From Candidatus Cloacimonadota bacterium (GTDB lineage: Bacteria; Cloacimonadota; Cloacimonadia; Cloacimonadales; TCS61), in assembly GCA_018400535.1 (NCBI GenBank), contig JAGYMQ010000118.1, forward strand, positions 1 through 53,265: 53,265 nucleotides of DNA, in the 5' to 3' direction. The notes below the pieces were generated by a model. The model did no database searches, was not told where the DNA came from, and saw only the letters and a list, made by a program, of their open reading frames with translations. How positions within the stretch are numbered: the stretch's first letter is position 1; each line of letters begins with the position of its first letter. Position numbers and translations under genes: made by a program. This document shows, piece by piece, positions 42,710 to 52,102 of the stretch.

Positions 42710-43831
42710 ATGAAGAAATTTTTCATAATATTTGGTGTGATCATTGTGATCATCATAGTAGTCGGTTTTTTTATCAGCAAAAATAAAAAAAGCAATATCG
42801 GAATGAAACAGAAAGTGAGAGTGCATATCGTTGAAAAAGGTGATATAACAGTAAAATTGGAAGAAACAGGCGAGATCAAACCGATAAAAGAAATCGAGAT
42901 AAAATCAAAAGTGAGCGGGAAAATCACAAAATATTTCGTAGAAGAAGGTCAATTTATCAATACTGGTGATGTGATTGCAGAAATTGAACCTGATTACAAT
43001 CAGGCAGAAACAATTTCCAACATCAAACAAAATCTGGAACTGGCTCAGATCAGATTGGAAAACGCTCAACAAGACTATGACAAGCAGGAAAAACTCTTTG
43101 CCAATAATTTCATTTCGGAAGCTATCCTCGATGATGCAAAAGACGAATTAAAACGAGCAGAACTCGGGCTGAATAGCGCTCTGATGCAATATGAACTGAT
43201 CAAAGAGATCGAAACCGAAGATAACGTTTCCAAGATCGTTTCCACAGCTTCAGGCACGATCATCCAAAAACCTGTGGAAGAAGGCGAAATGGTCGTTTCT
43301 AATACCGGCTCCTATTCGGCTGGAACTGTCATTTTGAAACTTGCTGATCTGGAAAGAATGATCGTCGAAACAAATATTAACGAAGTTGATATTTCCAAGA
43401 TCCATCACGGGCAGAACGTTAATATCCATGTCGATGCTTATCCCTACAAGACCTACACAGGAAAGATCACGAAGATCGCAGCAATGGCGACCGTATATAA
43501 CAATGTCAAAGTTTTCCCGATCGAGATCGAGATCGATGAAGTTGATCAGGAATTGAAACCAGGTATGACAGCAAATGTGACCATTATCGGAGAAAAACGG
43601 AAAGATATTCTCGTTGTGCCTATTCGTTGTATCTTTTCTGATGATCAAGGCGGTGATATTATTTATCAAGTAACAAATGATACGATCGCAAATTCCGTGA
43701 ATGTACAGACTGGTATCAATGATTTTCAGCAGGTCGAGATCATTCGCGGCATTTCTGAAGGCGACAGTATTTCCTATTCTGAACCGGTGAAAACAAAACA
43801 AAATCAAATGAAAGCGAGATTTAGTAAATAA
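42710..43831 (+). CDS. HlyD/RND-type periplasmic adaptor (membrane fusion protein)
   Basis: A 373-residue adaptor. An N-terminal transmembrane segment (about 3-22) is followed by the lipoyl-like half VEEGQFINTGDVIAEIEPDYN, a coiled-coil hairpin (about 100-165), the second lipoyl half SGTIIQKPVEEGEMV and beta-barrel and membrane-proximal parts (GQNVNIHVDAYPYKTYTGKI). It resembles the MacA branch, which partners ABC-type exporters. No exporter ATPase/permease or TolC gene follows; a lipoprotein operon does, so its partner is encoded elsewhere. Confidence 0.88.
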   Translation: MKKFFIIFGVIIVIIIVVGFFISKNKKSNIGMKQKVRVHIVEKGDITVKLEETGEIKPIKEIEIKSKVSGKITKYFVEEGQFINTGDVIAEIEPDYNQAETISNIKQNLELAQIRLENAQQDYDKQEKLFANNFISEAILDDAKDELKRAELGLNSALMQYELIKEIETEDNVSKIVSTASGTIIQKPVEEGEMVVSNTGSYSAGTVILKLADLERMIVETNINEVDISKIHHGQNVNIHVDAYPYKTYTGKITKIAAMATVYNNVKVFPIEIEIDEVDQELKPGMTANVTIIGEKRKDILVVPIRCIFSDDQGGDIIYQVTNDTIANSVNVQTGINDFQQVEIIRGISEGDSISYSEPVKTKQNQMKARFSK

Positions 43832-43847
43832 GATTTTGGAGGAAATG

Positions 43848-44447
43848 ATGAAAAAAATATTTTTTGGCTTATTAGTAATTCTTTTGTTGGTAGGATGCGC
43901 AGCTCCCACCAGAACCGTCAGCCGCATTTCGACAGACGAAGTTACCGATCAAAGTGGCTATTGGAATGATACCGATTCCCGTTTGGTGGCAGAGCAGATC
44001 GTGAAAGACTTGATCTATAAACCATGGCTTTCCGATTATAGCATGGATCATGGGAAAAAACCCACTTTGATCGTTGGATCCGTGCGCAATATGAGCTCCG
44101 AACACATCCAGACAAACGCTTTTATCAAAGACATCGAGCGTGAGCTCATCAACAGCGGAAAGGTGAAATTTGTCGCCAGCAGCAAAGAGCGCGAAGAGAT
44201 CCGTCAAGAACGAATGGAACAACAATCTTATGCTTCAGAAGAATCAGCAAAAAGGCTGGCAGCGGAAACGGCTGCAGATTTCATTTTGCAAGGCAAGATC
44301 ACTTCCATCGTAGATGCTATCGAAGATCAAGAAGCAAAGTTCTATCAAGTAGATATGGAATTGATCAACGTCGAAACAAATGAAAAGGTTTGGATTGGAA
44401 CTAAAAAGATCAAGAAATTCATCACAAAATCAAGAACAAAATGGTAA
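43848..44447 (+). CDS. LpoB-like penicillin-binding-protein activator lipoprotein
   Basis: A 199-residue lipoprotein with lipobox LLVGCAA. The mature region has PTLIVGSVRNMSSEHIQ, FIKDIERELINSGKVKFVAS, AKRLAAETAADFILQGKI and VDMELINVETNEKVWIG, the LpoB fold that stimulates PBP1b-type synthases through the outer membrane. ATG 43848 has GGAGG five bases upstream; ATG 43845 and TTG 43836 are poorer starts. It opens a three-gene lipoprotein set with the COG3014-type and LPP20 genes. Confidence 0.9.
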   Translation: MKKIFFGLLVILLLVGCAAPTRTVSRISTDEVTDQSGYWNDTDSRLVAEQIVKDLIYKPWLSDYSMDHGKKPTLIVGSVRNMSSEHIQTNAFIKDIERELINSGKVKFVASSKEREEIRQERMEQQSYASEESAKRLAAETAADFILQGKITSIVDAIEDQEAKFYQVDMELINVETNEKVWIGTKKIKKFITKSRTKW

Positions 44448-44453
44448 TATGTT

Positions 44454-45854
44454 ATGATAAAAACGGTTAAAATTTTGTTTAGGGTTCTTGTTTTAATTTT
44501 GATCTTAAATTCCTGCGCCAGCATGAAAACTTCCAAAGAACAATTTGTGGGCATGGAAAAATATCTAAAAGCTCAGGATTACAAAGCGCTTATCCAGAAA
44601 TTGGAAAACACCAAAGATACGCATTATAAAAAGAAAGATCGCGTGATCTATTATCTTGATCTCGGGATGCTTTATCACTATGATAGACAATTTGAAAAAA
44701 GCAATCAAATGCTGGATAAAGCAGAACGAGCGATCGATGAACTTTTCACGAAAAGTATTTCCAAAGCTGCTACTTCCCTTTTGTTGAATGACAACGCAAT
44801 GGATTATTCCGGCGAAGATTACGAAGATATTTATTTGAATATTTTCAAAGCGCTGAACTATGTGGAGCGGGGAAATTTTGATGCTGCTTTCGTAGAAGTG
44901 CGTCGAGTGAATAATAAATTATCGCTATTAGAACAAAAACACGGTGATATGGCAGCAAAATTTAATCTTTCCAAAGATAAGAACAAAGAATTTAAAACTG
45001 GCAAAAATAAGTTTCATAATTCAGCTTTGGGTAGATATTTGAGTATGCTGATCTATCGTCTGGAAGGAAAGATGGATGATGCACGCATAGATAAAGAAAA
45101 GATCATCGAAGCCTGGAAATTGCAAAGCCATCTCTACGATTTTCCTAAGCCTGATATCAAAGACGCTTTAAGATCAACCGACAAAATCAAAGTCAATTTC
45201 TTCAGTTTCACCGGTCGCGCGCCAGATAAAAAGGCAAACACACTCTATATTCACACTGAGAAAGATTTGATCGTTATCGGCACGACGAAAGAAAATCCGC
45301 GTAATAAACAGGAATTGGAAACGCTTGATGTGATGAATTGGAAAGGCGTGGAAAAAGGCTATCATTTCAAATTTCAGATGCCTGTCATGAAAAGGCAAAA
45401 ATCTATGATAGGTAAAGTTGAAGTGGTGATCGATGATGAGAAAAAAATAGCTTTCAGAACAATTGAAAGTTTGGAAAATGTCGCTCTCGAAACTTTCGAA
45501 GTGAAAAAACCCTTGATCTATCTAAAAACGATCACACGTAGCATTGCGAAAGGACTTCTGGCAGAAAAGGGAAAAGCAAAAATGGAAGAACAGATCGGCA
45601 ATCCACTTTTAGGATTTGCGGCCAGACTCGCTGCCGATGCTGCTGTCGATGCTACGGAAAATGCTGATCTACGAGTTTCTCGATTTTTCCCGGCAGAAGC
45701 ACAGATCGCCGAAATTGAACTCGATCCCGGCTTGCATCATTTCAAAATAATCTATTATTCCAGAAATGGCAATCAACTTCATATTGACGATCTGGGTGAA
45801 AAAAATGTTACAAAAGATGGGATCAATATTTTTGAATCCGCCTATTTGAACTGA
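44454..45854 (+). CDS. COG3014-family lipoprotein
   Basis: A 466-residue lipoprotein (lipobox ILNSCAS). The N-terminal half is TPR-like (YYLDLGMLYHYDRQFEKSNQ, NIFKALNYVERGNFDAAFVEV), and the C-terminal part is beta-rich with ARLAADAAVDATENADLRVSRF before the end. This matches COG3014, a conserved family found beside LpoB- and LPP20-type lipoproteins. A role in assembling or regulating the cell-wall synthesis machinery is inferred from that context. It lies six bases after the LpoB-like gene. Confidence 0.85.
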   Translation: MIKTVKILFRVLVLILILNSCASMKTSKEQFVGMEKYLKAQDYKALIQKLENTKDTHYKKKDRVIYYLDLGMLYHYDRQFEKSNQMLDKAERAIDELFTKSISKAATSLLLNDNAMDYSGEDYEDIYLNIFKALNYVERGNFDAAFVEVRRVNNKLSLLEQKHGDMAAKFNLSKDKNKEFKTGKNKFHNSALGRYLSMLIYRLEGKMDDARIDKEKIIEAWKLQSHLYDFPKPDIKDALRSTDKIKVNFFSFTGRAPDKKANTLYIHTEKDLIVIGTTKENPRNKQELETLDVMNWKGVEKGYHFKFQMPVMKRQKSMIGKVEVVIDDEKKIAFRTIESLENVALETFEVKKPLIYLKTITRSIAKGLLAEKGKAKMEEQIGNPLLGFAARLAADAAVDATENADLRVSRFFPAEAQIAEIELDPGLHHFKIIYYSRNGNQLHIDDLGEKNVTKDGINIFESAYLN

Positions 45855-45866
45855 AGGAGCTGAAAT

Positions 45867-46889
45867 ATGATGAAAAAAATTTCTCTCATTTTACTCAGTG
45901 CTCTATTGTTTTCCTGCTCTTTGAATGCCAAAAAACCAAAAAATGTAAAACCTGAATGGTTGAAAAATCCCAAATCAGTCTATCCTGAAAATCGCTATCT
46001 TTCTGCACTCGGAGAAGGAGATTCCCGACAGCAAGCGGAAAACATGGCAGCTGCTAATCTCTCCCGCATTTTTCGTTCAGATATTCGCGCCGATGAAACG
46101 ATCAATCAACGTTATCGTGAATTGACCACTGACGATGGATTTGAATATGAGGATGAAACAAATGTAAACAAAAAAGTGAATATCAGCTCTCAGCAAACTC
46201 TCTTCAATGTGCAATTTGGAGAAAGCTGGACTGATGATCTCGGCAGAGTTCATACGATCGCCTATTTAGATCGAATGCGCACAGCCGATATTTATGAGCA
46301 GAAGATCTCAAAAAATTCAGAAAGGATAATTCATTTTTTGGATGAGGAAAGAACCGCTTCTGACCCGATCAAGAAATATGCTGCACTTAATGCTGCTTCT
46401 GTCGTGGCGGATATCAATGAAGTTCTGATCGGACAACTTAACATAATTTTTCCCAGCGGGAACGATATGTTGGAAATGAACTATGATCAGAATAATATCA
46501 GACAGAAAGTGAAGGAAGCAGCGCAGCAGATCGGTTTCCAGATTAAAATTTCCAATGATAATGAAAATAGGATATCCAATCTTTTGGAAGAAATGGTCAA
46601 TGATCTCGGTTTTTCGATAAAAACTGAGGCAATCATTTTGTTAGAAGGTCAGATCGAGATCTCCGATACCGATCTGAAACGCGATGATATCAAATTCGTG
46701 CGCTATGATCTGAAATTGAATGCTGTTGTGAATGATGAAAAAATCGTTACGATGAACGAAAAAGGTCGTGAAGGACATGTTTCCTTTTCCGAAGCAAAAG
46801 CAAGAGCGATCAGAACTTTGCAGAAAAAGATCGAAAAGGATTTCAAATCAAAATTGATCGATTATTTTGATCAATTGATCTTGAAATAG
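45867..46889 (+). CDS. LPP20-family lipoprotein
   Basis: A 340-residue lipoprotein (LLFSCSLNA). After PEWLKNPKSVYPENRYLSALGEG, the segment RQQAENMAAANLSRIFRS is the hallmark of LPP20-type domains. A second half (about 190-330) is beta-rich and unassigned. AAGGAG lies seven bases before ATG 45867 (a second ATG follows at 45870). It completes the trio with the LpoB-like and COG3014 proteins. Confidence 0.85.
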   Translation: MMKKISLILLSALLFSCSLNAKKPKNVKPEWLKNPKSVYPENRYLSALGEGDSRQQAENMAAANLSRIFRSDIRADETINQRYRELTTDDGFEYEDETNVNKKVNISSQQTLFNVQFGESWTDDLGRVHTIAYLDRMRTADIYEQKISKNSERIIHFLDEERTASDPIKKYAALNAASVVADINEVLIGQLNIIFPSGNDMLEMNYDQNNIRQKVKEAAQQIGFQIKISNDNENRISNLLEEMVNDLGFSIKTEAIILLEGQIEISDTDLKRDDIKFVRYDLKLNAVVNDEKIVTMNEKGREGHVSFSEAKARAIRTLQKKIEKDFKSKLIDYFDQLILK

Positions 46890-47078
46890 TTGCTGTAGAT
46901 AGAAATAAAATAGATTATTGTAAGCAATCCAAATGTTGCCAAGAATCAGGTGAGATATTTGTATCGGCAATATTTTATTGATTGTAGATAAGAAGAAACC
47001 ATTAATATCGAAGAAATTGGAATGCTGATCCTGGCATTTATGTGTTTTGTAATTATTCAAACTAAAGAAGGATCTTTA

Positions 47079-47096
47079 TTGCAGAAATTTCTGCAA
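47079..47096. promoter_or_regulatory. 18-bp perfect palindrome upstream of FN3 lipoprotein gene
   Basis: TTGCAGAAATTTCTGCAA reads the same on both strands. It ends 17 bases before ATG 47114, just upstream of CAGGAGGAG. It could be a dimeric repressor site, or an RNA hairpin next to the ribosome site. Confidence 0.4.
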
Positions 47097-47113
47097 ATTT
47101 TTCAGGAGGAGAA

Positions 47114-48397
47114 ATGAGACGATTATATTTTATTTTTTTGTTTACCGTCATTTTACTGCTCGTTGGCTGCGAATCTCCGATTGATATCCAGCTTCACGAG
47201 CTTGATCTCGTTGCAGGCTCAGATTTCAATCGGAGTCTTTTAAAAAACGGAGATGATTTTTCCGTCGGTTATGAAAATGGAAATATCCGCACTTCGCAAG
47301 TCAGTCTGAGCTGGTCACAATCAACCGAAGCTGAATTTATCTTTTACAAACTTATGCGCGATGACAATGAACTGGCTGTTTTCACCAATCAGAATAAAAC
47401 AACTTTCACTGATACGATGGTTGTCGAAAACAATTTTTATGATTACCAGATCGTTGTTTTTGCCGATGATGGAATGGTTGCCAAAGATACGATCAGTATC
47501 AAAACACCGCGATGGGATCCGCCGTCCAATTTGACCGCCAATGGTTTGAGCACGACTGATGTGAAACTGATGTGGAATGACAATTCCGATTCGGAAGATA
47601 ATTTCAAAATTTATCTTTTTGATAATACTCGCAGCTTGATTGATTCGTTTATGGTCGATGCAAATGTAACTGAAAAAATCGTTACCGATCTGTATTCCTG
47701 GCAATATTATTATTTCACCGTGAAAGCTGTTAATCAATGGGAAGAAGATACTGAATGGGCTGACGAGGAAGGGTTCGATATGAATGATTTTTATCTAATT
47801 GATCCTTCAGGTCTCAACTGCCAGCAAAATCTTGATATGAGCGTTACCTTAGATTGGGATGATAATTCCACTCTGGAAACTGGCTATTCTATCGAGCGTA
47901 AGATCAATTCTGGAGAATTTGAAGTTCTGGAAAATGTCGATACGGTCAATCTGGAAACCTATACAGATATTGATACGCTTGCTTATGAGATCGGATACAC
48001 GCTTACATATCGAGTACGCGCCTATAACGATTATGAATATCCCACAGAATATACTGATTATTCTAATGAATACAGTTTGGTGATCCAGGAAATTAGTCCT
48101 GGAAATATAACCATTACTTTGCAAGTTGATAGTTTTCCCTCTGAGGCTTCATGGAATGTAGTTGATCTTTATAATGGAAATTACTATTTTGCTGAAAATC
48201 AGACATTTGATTATGATTTCCAGACAGTGACAGAAAATCTCCAATTAGCCGAAGGCTGGTATGCCGTTATTTGTTGGGATAGTTACGGTGATGGCGGGAT
48301 TTCTGGCGAAGTGTGGCAAGAAGGATTGTTGTTAGAACAGTGGGATGATAATGATTATTCGAGTTATGGTGAATTTGATTTTTATGTAGGAAATTGA
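47114..48397 (+). CDS. Lipoprotein with fibronectin type III-like domains
   Basis: A 427-residue lipoprotein (lipobox LLVGCES). It has three consecutive FN3-like domains: about 62-137 (VSLSWSQSTEAEFIFYKLMRD), about 140-225 (PSNLTANGLSTTDVKLMWND) and about 232-330 (GLNCQQNLDMSVTLDWDDNS). The C-terminal 100 residues have an aromatic, Ser/Asp/Gly-rich region (WDSYGDGGISGEVWQEG) that may bind calcium. A cell-surface binding role is likely but not specific. It lies 14 bases before the probable barrel gene and may form a pair with it. Confidence 0.8.
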   Translation: MRRLYFIFLFTVILLLVGCESPIDIQLHELDLVAGSDFNRSLLKNGDDFSVGYENGNIRTSQVSLSWSQSTEAEFIFYKLMRDDNELAVFTNQNKTTFTDTMVVENNFYDYQIVVFADDGMVAKDTISIKTPRWDPPSNLTANGLSTTDVKLMWNDNSDSEDNFKIYLFDNTRSLIDSFMVDANVTEKIVTDLYSWQYYYFTVKAVNQWEEDTEWADEEGFDMNDFYLIDPSGLNCQQNLDMSVTLDWDDNSTLETGYSIERKINSGEFEVLENVDTVNLETYTDIDTLAYEIGYTLTYRVRAYNDYEYPTEYTDYSNEYSLVIQEISPGNITITLQVDSFPSEASWNVVDLYNGNYYFAENQTFDYDFQTVTENLQLAEGWYAVICWDSYGDGGISGEVWQEGLLLEQWDDNDYSSYGEFDFYVGN

Positions 48398-48410
48398 TCT
48401 GGAGTTTAAA

Positions 48411-50210
48411 ATGAAAAAAATAATATTATTAGTAATTATAGTTTTTGCACTTAATTCTCTTTTCGCTGAAGAGCCACATTCGATGCGTTATATTGCTACA
48501 GACGGCGTTTTTGATGGAGAATGGGAACATGTCTTTGATACGATTGAATTGCAAAGAATAGATAAGCTCTATTTTTTCACTAATTTCGCAGATATCAATA
48601 TCGAATATGATGAAGAGATAGGTGAGGTATCTGAAAAGCAGGAAACAAGATTCTTTGAAAAACTACCTTTAGGCGTTGCTTTCAAAAATCCTTTTATGAA
48701 AAAATTACGCCATGCCTTCTATCTTGGATTGCGCCAAAACAAAATTCCCGAAGAAGGTGAATATGAAGAATACGTCACGACTTACGAAGATATCACAGGC
48801 GACGATATTTATGATATCAAAACGATCACTCATAAGGTCGAAGAGGATTATGCCGAAGATGATAGCAGTATCGATTTTGTTTGGAATAATAATCTGATGC
48901 TTTCCAAATTTGTCTTAGGTTTCAAATTTGCTTCTTTTTCCATGAAAGAAGAACTGGACAATTTGCAGAATAATCATCTCGGTGAATATGATTTCGGCGA
49001 TTATGGGCTAATTTATGGCTTTGATTATGGCGATGATCAATTGGATTATTACACCGAAATTTATGACATCGAAGAAGAAGATTATTATTTCCGCTATGGC
49101 GAAAAGGGCGATTTTCAGACAATTATGAAAGACAGCTACAATGAAATTCAATTCTCACTTGAAAATCCAAATTGCCTTCTTTCCAAAAATTCCAAAATAA
49201 GAGTTGATCTTGGAATGATCATGGATTCCAATGTTTCTTATGATACTGAAGACAGCTATTTTGGAGAATATCACGAGATCGTAGAAAATGCTCCGATAGA
49301 ATACACAGGAATGATCAGCGAAGATTATGTTATGAACATAGAGATCAATAAAAATAGTTACTATCTTTCAGCGCTTTTCACAAAATATCTAAATAGCTCA
49401 TTTATGGGTGAAAAAGGATTTTGGGAAGCGCATCTTCGCTTTGATCTCGACAGCGGCGAAAGGATCTATGAATATAAAAGAGAAGATACCAGCGAAGAGA
49501 TCGAAGAGCATCTTAATTTTTCAGAAAACACAGTTGCCGAAAATTTCCATAACACGACATCCACAGAAGAAAATGGTGATATCTCAGGAACCAGTTTTAC
49601 CGGACATTGGCTGGCTAATCTTCCTTTGAATGACTTTGCCAATTTCGGTCTGGGTGGATATTATTATTATTCCCATCTCACTGGAAATTATGATTACATC
49701 GTTGATACGGATGGAGTAACATCCTATCAGATCGGTTCTGCGATCGATACCGAAAATGAATTTACGCAAACGACAACGCAATATCTTTCTGCTGATAAAC
49801 AGACAATTACGGAAGCTTCAACGATCAGGATTCCTGTCGCCTTTGAATTCAAAATTCCAGATAATCACACTTCGATCAATGACGGCTTTGGCTTACGAAA
49901 TTTTATTTTCAGGCTGGGATCTACTTTTGCACTGAGATCAACGAAAGTCGAAAATACTTATGACGTCATAGAAAAACAACCAAATTTCGTTATCACAGAA
50001 TATGGCGATGGCACGGTCACAGAAAATCATGATGCAGAAAATGAATTGAACTCCAACAAAGGGATTATGAAAACGATCCAAAGCAGCAAGCGTTTTTCTG
50101 GTGGAATCGGCTATGTTCATTCCGAAAACGTGAATATCGACCTGGGCGGTTATTTCGATTATGATACAGAAGAATATCTCATCGGGATTTCCTTCACGAT
50201 AAAACGATAA
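48411..50210 (+). CDS. Probable outer-membrane beta-barrel protein
   Basis: A 599-residue exported protein with signal peptide MKKIILLVIIVFALNSLFA. The mature part is rich in Glu, Asp and Tyr with alternating hydrophobic strands (FRLGSTFALRS, NIDLGGYFDYDTE), and ends YLIGISFTIKR, similar to the terminal strand of porin-like barrels. I do not recognise a named family. Acidic periplasm- or surface-facing loops dominate (EYEEYVTTYEDITGDD). It is followed by an intrinsic terminator, so it closes the run starting at the FN3 lipoprotein. Confidence 0.65.
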   Translation: MKKIILLVIIVFALNSLFAEEPHSMRYIATDGVFDGEWEHVFDTIELQRIDKLYFFTNFADINIEYDEEIGEVSEKQETRFFEKLPLGVAFKNPFMKKLRHAFYLGLRQNKIPEEGEYEEYVTTYEDITGDDIYDIKTITHKVEEDYAEDDSSIDFVWNNNLMLSKFVLGFKFASFSMKEELDNLQNNHLGEYDFGDYGLIYGFDYGDDQLDYYTEIYDIEEEDYYFRYGEKGDFQTIMKDSYNEIQFSLENPNCLLSKNSKIRVDLGMIMDSNVSYDTEDSYFGEYHEIVENAPIEYTGMISEDYVMNIEINKNSYYLSALFTKYLNSSFMGEKGFWEAHLRFDLDSGERIYEYKREDTSEEIEEHLNFSENTVAENFHNTTSTEENGDISGTSFTGHWLANLPLNDFANFGLGGYYYYSHLTGNYDYIVDTDGVTSYQIGSAIDTENEFTQTTTQYLSADKQTITEASTIRIPVAFEFKIPDNHTSINDGFGLRNFIFRLGSTFALRSTKVENTYDVIEKQPNFVITEYGDGTVTENHDAENELNSNKGIMKTIQSSKRFSGGIGYVHSENVNIDLGGYFDYDTEEYLIGISFTIKR

Positions 50211-50221
50211 GAGAAATTTAT

Positions 50222-50255
50222 AGGAGCGCTCGCTTTTGGGCGCTCCTGATTTTTT
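50222..50255 (+). terminator. Intrinsic terminator after the barrel gene
   Basis: AGGAGCGC (50222-50229) pairs with GCGCTCCT (50240-50247), extended by two inner pairs around a GCTTTT loop. TTTTTT follows within three bases (50250-50255). Confidence 0.93.
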
Positions 50256-50376
50256 CCAACTCACATCTCGAAATGGAAAAAATAATGTTTGAAAACAGTC
50301 CGAAGATTCAGCAGGCTGATAATAGTAAAGAATATATAGAGAAGTTTTTATCAACGTTAAGAAAGGAGGAATTTTC

Positions 50377-51846
50377 ATGAAAAAAATATTATTTCCTGTA
50401 GCAATTTTTTTATTACTTATGGCATGTTCAAGTAATCAAATTGGAAATCAACATTTTCGTTTTGATGAAACACCTGTTGTTCTGAAGCAAGTTAAACCAA
50501 TATATACTGGATATGCAACTAGAAACAGTATAGAAGGTTTGGTCATGCTGGAAGTTGAAATTTTAAGAGATGGTTCTATAGGAGAAATATTAGTAGTCAA
50601 ATCTCTATTAGCAGGCCCAAATGGATTAGATGAAGCAGCAGTTAATGCTGTTAAAAAATGGAAATTCAAACCTGCTAAACTCCGCGGAAGACCTGTAAAA
50701 GCTTGGGTAAAATTACCAATCATATTCTCATTAGAAAAAGGAGTTGATATATCAAATTATTCTTATCATAAATCAAAGCAAAATGATTTAGCTAGTAATG
50801 TTGCTAAATGGAGAATTTTTGGAGAAACGAAAAAAAACAATGAATATAGTATAAAACCTTGTGTAACTAAAATTGTAAAACCGATATATCCAACCTTTGT
50901 TGAAAAAAGCAATGTAGAAGGATATGTTGTTTTGGAAGTAGAGATTTTTGAAGATGGCAAAATTGGTGCTGCTAAAGTGAAAAGATCTCTTATGTCTGGA
51001 GAAAATGGATTAGATAAAGCAGCTATAGAATGTATCAAACAATGGGAGTTTCAGCCAGCAATACTCAATGGAAAGCCTGTGTCTTCTTGGATAATTTTAC
51101 CGATCTATTTTGCTAAAGATCACTTAAACATTGATGATTTGGAAAAACAGAAAACAAAATTGGAAATTGGCTCAACCAGTAAAAAAATTGAATATGATGA
51201 ACCACCGAAAATTAAAAAGTCTGTTAATTCGGTCATACCCGAATTTGCTCAAATGATAAATCTCCAAGGATATATTTCAGCAGAATTGGAAGTATTTCAG
51301 GATGGATCTGTGGGAGCTGTTGATATAAGATCAAATTTGTTTTCTTCTGAAACAAGAACCGAAAAAACCTTTGTCAATAATCTAAAAAAGTGGAAATATA
51401 AGCCTGCTATGTTGGATGGAAAGCCAATCGCAAGCTGGGCATCATTCAGTTTTCACTTGGGTAATAGTAGTAATTTAGATATTTCAGATGATGAAACAAA
51501 AAAAATTGAGGAAAAGCAAGTTAAAAACAATTTAAATCTTTTTGGCCAGACCAGTAAATTTGTAACTTATGACGAACCACCTATCCCGATAAAAAAATTT
51601 CCGCCAAAATATCCAAAATTTGCCAAAAATTCTGGCATTGAAGGTTCGGTTTTGTTGGAAGTTGAAGTTTTTGAAGATGGTTCTGTTGGAGCTGTTGAGA
51701 TAAAAAAAACTTCAATGGGAGGTGAAAATGGCTTAGGTCAAGCGGCAATAAATTCTGTGAAAAAGTGGAAATTCCAACCAGCAAAATGTAAGGGCAAACC
51801 GGTTGCAGTTTGGACAACTTTTGAGGTTAATTTCAATCTACACTGA
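50377..51846 (+). CDS. Lipoprotein with four tandem TonB C-terminal-like domains
   Basis: A 489-residue lipoprotein (lipobox LLMACSS). It consists of four TonB_C-like units, each with the pattern P.YP..A....IEG.V.LEVE...DGS.G...V..S...G..GLD.AA...VKKWKF.PA...G.PV..W: about 35-115, 160-245, 275-360 and 400-487. Unit 3 is the most degenerate (no GLD.AA). TonB normally has an inner-membrane anchor that engages ExbB-ExbD; here the anchor is a lipid and no exbBD genes are near. It may bind peptidoglycan or a TonB box from the outer-membrane side. AAAGGAGG sits eight bases before ATG 50377. The repeats suggest growth by duplication. Confidence 0.85.
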   Translation: MKKILFPVAIFLLLMACSSNQIGNQHFRFDETPVVLKQVKPIYTGYATRNSIEGLVMLEVEILRDGSIGEILVVKSLLAGPNGLDEAAVNAVKKWKFKPAKLRGRPVKAWVKLPIIFSLEKGVDISNYSYHKSKQNDLASNVAKWRIFGETKKNNEYSIKPCVTKIVKPIYPTFVEKSNVEGYVVLEVEIFEDGKIGAAKVKRSLMSGENGLDKAAIECIKQWEFQPAILNGKPVSSWIILPIYFAKDHLNIDDLEKQKTKLEIGSTSKKIEYDEPPKIKKSVNSVIPEFAQMINLQGYISAELEVFQDGSVGAVDIRSNLFSSETRTEKTFVNNLKKWKYKPAMLDGKPIASWASFSFHLGNSSNLDISDDETKKIEEKQVKNNLNLFGQTSKFVTYDEPPIPIKKFPPKYPKFAKNSGIEGSVLLEVEVFEDGSVGAVEIKKTSMGGENGLGQAAINSVKKWKFQPAKCKGKPVAVWTTFEVNFNLH

Positions 51847-52102
51847 AGTAAATTTTTATCCTAATGCTGAGTGAAATTTATTTTCTAGAAAAAGCATCAG
51901 AATGAATGTAAATCTTCCGATTATTATCTGCAGGAAGTTCTCTTCTTTTGTTCCTTCAAATCGCAGGCGATATTGCTCAATGTAACTTTTTGTTCCATTC
52001 GGGATCAATCTCAAAAATGTAAGTCTTTTTTTATCTCATAAAAAATTTGATAATAAAGTTTTTATCTTGACTGAATATCTGCAAAAAAAGAGCTAAATAG
52101 CT
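51847..52102. other. Intergenic region before hypF
   Basis: No gene seen. A short palindromic AGCTAAATAGCT (52091-52102) abuts the hypF start; no strong ribosome site is apparent, only AAAGAGC about 10 bases away. Confidence 0.4.
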
